Below, piece after piece: positions 58,485 to 64,000 of a stretch of DNA of 64,000 bases. Within the stretch, counting starts at the first letter, position 1. The number at the start of each line of letters is the position of its first letter. The notes under the pieces were generated by a model. The model worked only from the letters and a program-made list of their open reading frames with translations. It was not told the DNA's origin and searched no databases. This stretch comes from Roseibaca sp. Y0-43 (lineage in GTDB: Bacteria; Pseudomonadota; Alphaproteobacteria; Rhodobacterales; Rhodobacteraceae). A program made the position numbers and the translations under genes. The stretch spans positions 310,001 to 374,000 of the forward strand of contig NZ_JAFMPR010000002.1 of NCBI RefSeq assembly GCF_020667835.1. Direction: 5' to 3'.

Positions 58485-58541
58485 GCCCGTTTCGCTTGCG
58501 AAACGGGCAGCGCCCGTCCCGCCCCCCCGCGGGGCGGGCGC
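58485..58541 (-). terminator. Tandem GC-rich hairpins downstream of cysS
   Basis: 58485-58508 is a perfect 11-bp stem GCCCGTTTCGC / GCGAAACGGGC with a 2-nt loop; 58511-58541 is a second GC-only hairpin (GCGCCCGTCCCGC / GCGGGGCGGGCGC). On the minus strand the first is followed by TTT. Probably terminates cysS or isolates it from cimA. Confidence 0.55.
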
Positions 58542-58603
58542 TTCGCTTCCCCCCCGCGCGGGCCGGGCGCTGCCCTGTGTTGCACGCAATGCAGGCTTCG
58601 GTG

Positions 58604-60076
58604 TCATTCGAAGCCCTCCAGTTTGGACGGGTCGAAATCGGGGCCGGGGACAAGCTCGACCCCCGCTTTCGACATACGGACTTCGACACCAGCATTAATG
58701 AGGGATTGCTTGAGAAGATCGACCTGCGAAAAGTCTTTAATCTGCATTGCCTTCTCGCGCTCTTCAGAAACTAGGTCAACCAAGCTAGAAAAATCGAAAC
58801 TCGGTACTTTCCAGTTTTCCACGCCATCTTCGAGCAAGCCCAAAAGGCGCGCTGTGGCCAAAAAGTTCTCTTTCGTAATGGTACCTTCCGGATTGTTCTT
58901 CCCAAGCTCAATCGCTCTAGCAACTGATCGCAACCGTTGGATTGCGTCAGGTGTGTTCAAATCGTCAAAAATAGGCGCTGCTTCTATAGCTAGGGTTGTA
59001 CCCGGTTTGACACCTTCAACGAGGGATCGCCACTTCTGCAACGTCCGTTGTGCCTGTCTGGCCTTCTCTTCCGTCCAATCCATCGGCTTGCGGTAATGCG
59101 TGGACAGCATGACAAACCGGATCACCTCGCCCGGCCAGCCCTGTTCCAACAAATCCCGCACGGTAAAGAAATTGCCCAGGCTTTTGGACATCTTCTTGCC
59201 CTCGACCTGCACCATTTCATTGTGCAGCCAGAAATTCGCGAAGCCCGCATCGGGGTGGGCGCAGCAAGACTGGGCGATCTCGTTTTCGTGGTGGGGGAAT
59301 TGCAGGTCTATCCCGCCGCCGTGGATGTCAAACTCGTGTGGTCGCTCACGGGCGCTTACGCTGAGGTTCCCCTCAGAAAGCGGTCTCTTCCAAAGAAGTT
59401 CATCCGCCATGGCCGAGCATTCGATATGCCAGCCCGGACGCCCGCGCCCCCAAGGGCTGTCCCAGCCCGGTTCATCCGCCGCCGAGGGCTTCCACAACAC
59501 GAAATCCATCGGGTCGCGCTTGTAGGGGGCCACTTCGACCCGCGCGCCCGCGATCATGTCATCGACCGAGCGGCCCGACAGGCGGCCATACTCGGGATAT
59601 GACCGCACATCGAACAGCACATGCCCTTCGGCGGCATAGGCATGGCCCTTGGCGATCAGCCCTTCGATCATCGCCACCATCTGGACGATGAACTCGGTCG
59701 CGCGCGGCTCCACATTGGGGCGCAGCGCGCCAAGCGCGTCCATATCGGCATGATACCAGCCGATGGTTTCATCCGTCAGCGTGCGGATGATGGCGTTCAG
59801 GTCGCCCCCGTCCTGCGCCTGAATATCCCGCGCCCGCGCGTTGATCTTGTCATCCACATCGGTGAAATTGCGCACATAGGTGACGTGATCCGCGCCATAG
59901 ACATGGCGCAACAGCCGATAGAGCACATCAAACACCACCACGGGCCGTGCATTGCCCAGATGCGCGCGATCATAGACCGTGGGGCCACAGACATACATCC
60001 GCACATTCTTGGGGTCGATGGGCGCGAAAGGGTCTTTCCGGCGGGTGCGGGTGTTGTGCAGCGTGATCTGGGTCAT
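58604..60076 (-). CDS. cysS: Cysteinyl-tRNA synthetase (composition break in the 3' third)
   Basis: 490 aa. HIGH-type motif in [16 protein letters not shown], zinc/cysteine site [10 protein letters not shown] with [20 protein letters not shown] in [13 protein letters not shown]. The C-terminal 145 residues (helical DALR domain and tail) are encoded by DNA of about 43-45% G+C in two sampled 60-base lines, against 70% in one from the upstream part. The reading frame is intact, so this looks like a recombinant gene. The start is the ATG of [14 protein letters not shown]. Confidence 0.94.
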   Translation of the reverse strand: MTQITLHNTRTRRKDPFAPIDPKNVRMYVCGPTVYDRAHLGNARPVVVFDVLYRLLRHVYGADHVTYVRNFTDVDDKINARARDIQAQDGGDLNAIIRTLTDETIGWYHADMDALGALRPNVEPRATEFIVQMVAMIEGLIAKGHAYAAEGHVLFDVRSYPEYGRLSGRSVDDMIAGARVEVAPYKRDPMDFVLWKPSAADEPGWDSPWGRGRPGWHIECSAMADELLWKRPLSEGNLSVSARERPHEFDIHGGGIDLQFPHHENEIAQSCCAHPDAGFANFWLHNEMVQVEGKKMSKSLGNFFTVRDLLEQGWPGEVIRFVMLSTHYRKPMDWTEEKARQAQRTLQKWRSLVEGVKPGTTLAIEAAPIFDDLNTPDAIQRLRSVARAIELGKNNPEGTITKENFLATARLLGLLEDGVENWKVPSFDFSSLVDLVSEEREKAMQIKDFSQVDLLKQSLINAGVEVRMSKAGVELVPGPDFDPSKLEGFE

Positions 60077-60245
60077 CTGGGTCTCTCGGGCGGTCCACTC
60101 GGGCGCGATGCCGTGGCGGGAGGGATCAGATACCAAAAACCACCCGCCAAAGCCGTCAGCGGCACATGCAGCAGCAAAGGGTAATGGTCAAGCGGGTCAT
60201 GGCCCGGACCCTAACGCCGCCGCCCTACCCTGCCAAGACGAAAAC

Positions 60246-60272
60246 GGCCCGCGCCTGGGAGGAGCGCGGGCC
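60246..60272 (-). terminator. Terminator of the SQR-DUF5368 operon
   Basis: 9-bp stem GGCCCGCGC / GCGCGGGCC with a 9-nt loop; on the minus strand it is followed by GTTTTCGTCTT. It lies 50 nt after the DUF5368 stop. The remaining 60077-60322 gap contains no gene. Confidence 0.7.
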
Positions 60273-60322
60273 AAAGATCACGGGTGGGCTTTGCGGGGAG
60301 GCGCGCGCCGCCCGTGATATTC

Positions 60323-60679
60323 CTAATTCTCGGTCTGCTTGCCACGAACAAGCGATTGCGCGACATAGACGAGGATCGCGAAACCGACCGCGCCCGCGCC
60401 GAAAATGCCCAAGAGCAGCAGCGCATCAATCGGCCCGCCCATATGCTGCAACCCCGAGCGGGTCACGGCCAGAACGAACCACACCGCCGCGATGCCACCG
60501 ATGGGCATGGACAGCTGTGCCAGCAGGAACTTGCGCATCGACATCTCGCGGTCGCGGATCAGCACGTAGATATAAGCCACGGTAATGACCACGGCCACCG
60601 CGACCATCGCCCAAAACAGGCCTTTGCCGAAAATTTCTTCGAACACGGCAAGGATCGTGCCCAGCGTCATTTCTTCCAT
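60323..60679 (-). CDS. DUF5368 membrane protein
   Basis: 118 aa with three hydrophobic segments: LFWAMVAVAVVITVAYIYVL, MPIGGIAAVWFVLAV and ALLLLGIFGAGAVGFAILVYV. Typically found with sulfide:quinone reductase-like genes in Rhodobacterales. GGAG lies 8 nt upstream, 22 nt after the SQR stop. Function unknown; possibly a membrane partner of the oxidoreductase. Confidence 0.78.
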   Translation of the reverse strand: MEEMTLGTILAVFEEIFGKGLFWAMVAVAVVITVAYIYVLIRDREMSMRKFLLAQLSMPIGGIAAVWFVLAVTRSGLQHMGGPIDALLLLGIFGAGAVGFAILVYVAQSLVRGKQTEN

Positions 60680-60701
60680 TGGTGAAACTCCTTTCGCGAG
60701 C

Positions 60702-62021
60702 TTAGGCGCGCCCGCGCAACATGGCGTTGTAAGTGGCTTTCAGCGCGACTTCCTTCATCAGCCACGACACCCACAGCTCTTCCAGCGGCGCGATGACGCC
60801 GGGGAAGGACGGGACAAGGTGATTGTGATAGTCGAACTCGATCAGCATGGCGCGGCCGATGCGGGTGATCAGCGGGCAAGAGGTGTAGCCGTCGAAGGTC
60901 TTGGTGCCTTCGCGGCCCGCGATCTCGCTGACAAGGTGATCTTCGACCACCGGCTGGTGCCATTTCACACTGGCCGCCGTCTTGCCCTTGGGCACGCCGT
61001 TGATGTCGCCGATACCGAACACATTGGCATAGCGCAGGTGGCGCAGGGTTTGCTGATCGACTTCGATCCAGCCCTGATCGGTCCATTTATCGGCCCAGGA
61101 CAGGCCAGAGTCGCGCACGACCTGCGGGGCACGCTGCGGCGGGATGACGTTGATGAAATCGAACGCGGTCGTCACATCGCCCTCGGGCGTGGCGTAGGTC
61201 GCGGTTTTCGCGCCTGCATCGACGGCCTTGAGCACATGGCTCCAACGATACTCCACCCCGCGATCGTCGAACAACTGGCGCACGCGGTGGTCCACGACGG
61301 GCACACCGAACAGGTTGTCGGCCTGGCTGTTGTAGATCAGCTCGACCTTGTCGCGGTTGCCCTTGCGGGTGGCGATGTCCTCGGCCAGGAAGGTGATCTT
61401 CAGCGGCGCGCCCGCGCATTTCATCTCTGTCGCGGGGCGACCGAAAAGGCCGACGCCGCCTTCGGTGGTGAATTTGTCGAGCGCGGCCCAAGTCTTTGCG
61501 GCATATTCCGGCCCGGCATAATGCGCGGTAATCCCGGTTTCCGGCCCGACCATGTCCAGGTCGAACCCGTCGATCGCATCCCAATCCAGCACAAGCCCGG
61601 TCGAGACGATCAGGTAATCATACTCCACCCGCTCGCCGCCCAAGGTGGTGATGCGGTTGGCCTCTGGGTCGATTTCAGCGGCGTAATCGGCAATGAAATT
61701 GATGCCCTTGGGCAGCCAGTCGGTCGTCCGGCTGACAGAATAGTTCGCGCCTTGCAGACCCGCCGCGATCAGCGTGAAGCCCGGCTGGTACCAATGTTCC
61801 GCGCGCCCGTCGATGACGGTGATCTGCGCGCCGTCCAGACGACCGGCCAAACGGTTGGCAATGGCCGCCCCGCCCGCACCCGCGCCAAGGATCACGATCC
61901 GGGCAGAGGTCTTGACGGTCTGTGCCTTGACAGACGCGCCAGTGGTGGCAAGGGCCGCGCCACCGGCGGCAAGGCTCATGAAGCCACGGCGGCTTAGCTG
62001 GCCCAGTTCGAATTTGTTCAT
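60702..62021 (-). CDS. Sulfide:quinone oxidoreductase-like flavoprotein (type II-like)
   Basis: 439 aa. Twin-arginine signal SRRGFMSLAAGGAALATTGA; FAD loop IVILGAGAGGAAIANRLAG; EHWYQPGFTLIAAGL; redox Cys in EMKCAGAPLKITFLAED and GYTSCPLITRIG. Only these two Cys are at active-site positions, as in type II (mitochondrial-like) SQR; type I enzymes have three. Transfers electrons from sulfide, or another thiol, to quinone at the periplasmic face. First gene of its operon, divergent from an Rrf2 regulator. Confidence 0.87.
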   Translation of the reverse strand: MNKFELGQLSRRGFMSLAAGGAALATTGASVKAQTVKTSARIVILGAGAGGAAIANRLAGRLDGAQITVIDGRAEHWYQPGFTLIAAGLQGANYSVSRTTDWLPKGINFIADYAAEIDPEANRITTLGGERVEYDYLIVSTGLVLDWDAIDGFDLDMVGPETGITAHYAGPEYAAKTWAALDKFTTEGGVGLFGRPATEMKCAGAPLKITFLAEDIATRKGNRDKVELIYNSQADNLFGVPVVDHRVRQLFDDRGVEYRWSHVLKAVDAGAKTATYATPEGDVTTAFDFINVIPPQRAPQVVRDSGLSWADKWTDQGWIEVDQQTLRHLRYANVFGIGDINGVPKGKTAASVKWHQPVVEDHLVSEIAGREGTKTFDGYTSCPLITRIGRAMLIEFDYHNHLVPSFPGVIAPLEELWVSWLMKEVALKATYNAMLRGRA

Positions 62022-62149
62022 AGCGTCCCCACAAGGTCGGTATACATCTGGATACTTGAACACATCACTACATCTGAATTTGTGCGCATTCAAGCGGGCA
62101 AACATGAATCATCCCTGCGACATAATGCCATGACGCCCCATGCCGTGAC

Positions 62150-62163
62150 TTGACTTCGATCAA
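62150..62163 (+). promoter_or_regulatory. FNR/CRP-type box in the SQR / Rrf2 divergent region
   Basis: TTGACTTCGATCAA fits TTGAC-N4-ATCAA, the FNR/DNR/NnrR half-site pair. It is 85 nt before the Rrf2 start and 129 nt before the SQR start. ACATCTGGAT and ACATCTGAAT at about 62044 and 62070 are further candidate regulator sites. Confidence 0.6.
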
Positions 62164-62247
62164 GGTTCGCGACCGGCCATGTCGATTATTGTGTTTCTCA
62201 GGGACATTTTCGGAACGACGGGCGGATTTGGCCCGGAAGGAGTAAGT

Positions 62248-62742
62248 ATGCGTCTGACCACACGAACCAATCTTGCGCTTCGCACATTGATGGTCTGCGC
62301 CGTCAACACTGACCGGCTGGTGCGCAAGCAGGATGTGGCGCAGGCGATCAACGCCTCTGAGAACCACCTGGCGCAGGTCATAAACAAGCTTGCGCAGGAC
62401 GGGTTTATCACCACGCAACGCGGCCGCCACGGGGGGTTTGGCCTTGCGAAAGCGGCCAGTTCCATCGGGATCGGCGAAGTGTTTCGCGCGTTCGAGGCAG
62501 AGTTGCCGCTGATCGAATGCTTCTCGGACAAGAACACCTGCCCGCTGAAAGATCATTGCCGGATGGGCAGCTATCTGAAACGCGCGGTGGACAATTTCTA
62601 CAGCGCGCTGGACGACCTGTACCTGTCCGACCTTGTCGAGTGCAATTCGGGCCTGGAGCATATCCTGCAACTGGAAGGGCCGCATCTGCCGCAGCAATGC
62701 CAGCCCGGCTCTCGCACGTTCAAAGCGCCGGAAGCCGCCTGA
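62248..62742 (+). CDS. Rrf2-family Fe-S regulator (NsrR-like)
   Basis: 164 aa. Winged helix MRLTTRTNLALRTLMVCAV, QDVAQAINASENHLAQVINKLAQDGFITTQRGRHGGFGLAK. Cluster motif CFSDKNTCPLKDHC, three Cys at C-x6-C-x5-C, as in NsrR, which senses nitric oxide through an Fe-S cluster. GGAAGGA lies 5 nt upstream. Divergent placement suggests control of the SQR operon. Confidence 0.87.
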   Translation: MRLTTRTNLALRTLMVCAVNTDRLVRKQDVAQAINASENHLAQVINKLAQDGFITTQRGRHGGFGLAKAASSIGIGEVFRAFEAELPLIECFSDKNTCPLKDHCRMGSYLKRAVDNFYSALDDLYLSDLVECNSGLEHILQLEGPHLPQQCQPGSRTFKAPEAA

Positions 62743-62837
62743 TCCACACCCTCACGCAGCCGTGATACGCGGCTGCGAAACTTTCCTGAACACGGTCTCG
62801 TTTCCTGCATGTCTACTGACAAAAGGGAAAGAGACTG

Positions 62838-63608
62838 ATGAAACACACGCTTCTTCTGACGGGCCTTCTGAGTGCAACCGCCGCCCCCTTGGCCGCGCAA
62901 ACGGCAATCGGGCTGAGCGGCGATCGCACGCTGACGATGATCGACCTAGGCGCGGGCGCCGTCACCGGGATGCAAGAGGTGATGGTCGAAGGCCGCTTGC
63001 TGGGCATCGACTATCGCCCCAATACCAACACGCTGATCGGCGTGACCGAGGCGTTCGAGGTCGTCAACATTGATGCCATGACCGGCATGGTGACGCCGCT
63101 TGTGACCATGGACACGCCCCTGCCCATTGCCGATGGTGCGCCCGTGATCGTCGACATCAACCCCGCCGCCGATGCGCTGCGCTTCATGTCCGGGACCACC
63201 AACCACCGCGTGAACCTGAGCACCGGGGCCGTCATGGTCGATGGCAGCCTGCATTGGGACGGCATGGATGGCGCGCCGATGGTGGGGGCGACGGCCTACA
63301 GCAACTCTTTCGGGCGGCCCGAGGCCACGGCGATGTATAACATCGACACGAATGCCCATGCCCTGCTGCGCCAGACCGCGCCGAATGACGGCACGAACGT
63401 GATGATTGGCGAGCTGGGCGCGATGCTGGAGGGGCCGGTCGCTTTCGACATCGCCACAGATGCGATGGGCACCAACACCGCGTGGCTGTCGGCCAATGGC
63501 GCGATCCATACCGTTTCGTTGGACAGCGGCATGGTCACGCAAAGCTGGGAGATTGACGGTCTGGACGTGGCGCTCCGCGACATGACTGTCATGGCACCGG
63601 GCATGTAA
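62838..63608 (+). CDS. DUF4394 exported protein
   Basis: 256 aa. Signal MKHTLLLTGLLSATAAPLAAQ, then a beta-propeller-like DUF4394 region: LLGIDYRPNTNTLIGVTEAFEV, DINPAADALRFMSGTTNHRVNL, TAYSNSF. AAAGGGAAAGAG precedes the ATG. A weak hairpin CGCAGCCG/CGGCTGCG (62755-62777) separates it from the Rrf2 gene, so read-through is possible. Function unknown. Confidence 0.85.
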   Translation: MKHTLLLTGLLSATAAPLAAQTAIGLSGDRTLTMIDLGAGAVTGMQEVMVEGRLLGIDYRPNTNTLIGVTEAFEVVNIDAMTGMVTPLVTMDTPLPIADGAPVIVDINPAADALRFMSGTTNHRVNLSTGAVMVDGSLHWDGMDGAPMVGATAYSNSFGRPEATAMYNIDTNAHALLRQTAPNDGTNVMIGELGAMLEGPVAFDIATDAMGTNTAWLSANGAIHTVSLDSGMVTQSWEIDGLDVALRDMTVMAPGM

Positions 63609-63628
63609 CACGCTGCCCAGACAGCCAG

Positions 63629-63668
63629 CGCGCGCCGGGACTGTTCACTCCGGCGCGCGTTCTTTGCT
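63629..63668 (+). terminator. Intrinsic terminator after the DUF4394 gene
   Basis: 10-bp stem CGCGCGCCGG / CCGGCGCGCG with an 11-nt loop, followed by TTCTTTGCTT, 21 nt after the stop codon. Confidence 0.75.
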
Positions 63669-63716
63669 TGAACCAAGGGGGTTTGGTGGCTAGGCCTGAT
63701 GTGACCCTAGCCAGAT

Positions 63717-64000
63717 ATGCCGCCCGTGCCCGACCTGCCCACGATCCGCCTGTTCGACCTGAACCTCGTCTCGGCCCCCATGCCCGATGCGATTGCGGCC
63801 CTGCTGGCGCGTCCGAGCGCGCGTGTGGCTTTTGTGAATGCGCATTGCGTGAATGTCGCCGCGCGGGACCGCGCTTATCGTCAAGCACTTGAAACGGCTG
63901 ATCTTTTATTCCCCGATGGCGCGGGGCTGGAACTGGCGGCCAAGCTGCATGGCGCACGCTTTGTCGCCAATCTGAACGGCACCGATCTTGGCCCGGAACT
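63717..64000 (+). CDS. WecG/TagA/CpsF family glycosyltransferase (N-terminal 94 residues; runs off the window)
   Basis: From ATG: IRLFDLNLVSAPMPDAIAAL, VAFVNAHCVNVAARD, ETADLLFPDGAGLELAAKLHG, LNGTDL. VNAHCVN, FPDGAGL and NGTDL are GT26 family signatures; members transfer N-acetylmannosamine-type sugars in surface polysaccharide synthesis. GTG codons upstream could serve as start. It follows a terminator, so it probably begins a new unit, likely an exopolysaccharide cluster beyond the window. Confidence 0.82.
   Translation, partial: MPPVPDLPTIRLFDLNLVSAPMPDAIAALLARPSARVAFVNAHCVNVAARDRAYRQALETADLLFPDGAGLELAAKLHGARFVANLNGTDLGPE

Overview
The window is a G+C-rich, densely packed bacterial chromosome segment. 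Gene content points to an alphaproteobacterium of the Rhodobacteraceae. The evidence is a Rhodobacter-type sorbitol/mannitol (smo/mtlK) operon, an RpoH-family heat-shock sigma factor, DUF2125, DUF5368 and YbjN proteins, and a Zur/ZnuABC cluster with an alphaproteobacterial Zur box. Genus cannot be decided from sequence reading alone. No rRNA, tRNA or CRISPR array was seen.

Layout. 1-14.5 kb is ordinary chromosome: the end of a deoC-aldehyde dehydrogenase pair, an orphan PotA/FbpC-type ATPase, an inositol-phosphatase-family enzyme, ChaC, DUF2125, VanZ-like, rpoH, a MarR regulator with a Cys cluster, valS, two divergent MltB-type lytic transglycosylases and dusA. 14.5-25.2 kb is a genomic island. 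A 52-bp piece of the 5' end of dusA (start codon changed to ACG) recurs at 25168-25219, exactly as expected if an element integrated into the start of dusA and displaced the original 5' end. No integrase remains and two island genes carry frameshifts, so the element looks old and decaying. Its left half carries an AraC-GAF regulator, a broken class C beta-lactamase-like hydrolase, a lipoprotein, a broken SH3 protein and a TAP-like alpha/beta hydrolase. Its right half is a nickel/cobalt-type metal module: CsoR/RcnR-like repressor, His-tailed MFS transporter, His-rich exported protein, HupE/UreJ-like protein and a membrane-anchored protein, with a perfect 16-bp operator in the divergent promoter.

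25.5-31.4 kb, next to the old dusA promoter, holds two large translationally coupled genes of unrecognised function (1271 and 692 aa). The second has a toxin-like architecture. This is the best candidate for an undescribed system here.

31.5-40.6 kb is a complete polyol operon on the minus strand: LacI-type regulator, smoE-F-G-K transporter, smoS, mtlK and xylB. An identical 14-bp operator precedes both the regulator and smoE. 40.8-51.7 kb holds YbjN, proC-csaA-hydroxyacid dehydrogenase-FAD oxidase, the divergent zinc system (znuB-znuC-zur / znuA), ispH with a terminator-like hairpin in its leader, and a LysE-DUF3429 / GST-rnhA-YadS run. 51.7-60.1 kb, on the minus strand, holds secF-secD-yajC, an NDUFAF6-like squalene/phytoene-synthase-fold protein, a methyltransferase, cimA and a mosaic cysS. 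60.3-63.6 kb holds DUF5368 and a type II-like sulfide:quinone reductase, divergent from an NsrR-like Rrf2 regulator with an FNR/CRP-type box between, then a DUF4394 protein. The window ends inside a WecG/TagA/CpsF glycosyltransferase gene. A REP-like palindromic repeat occurs three times (37.1, 48.8 and 58.4 kb).
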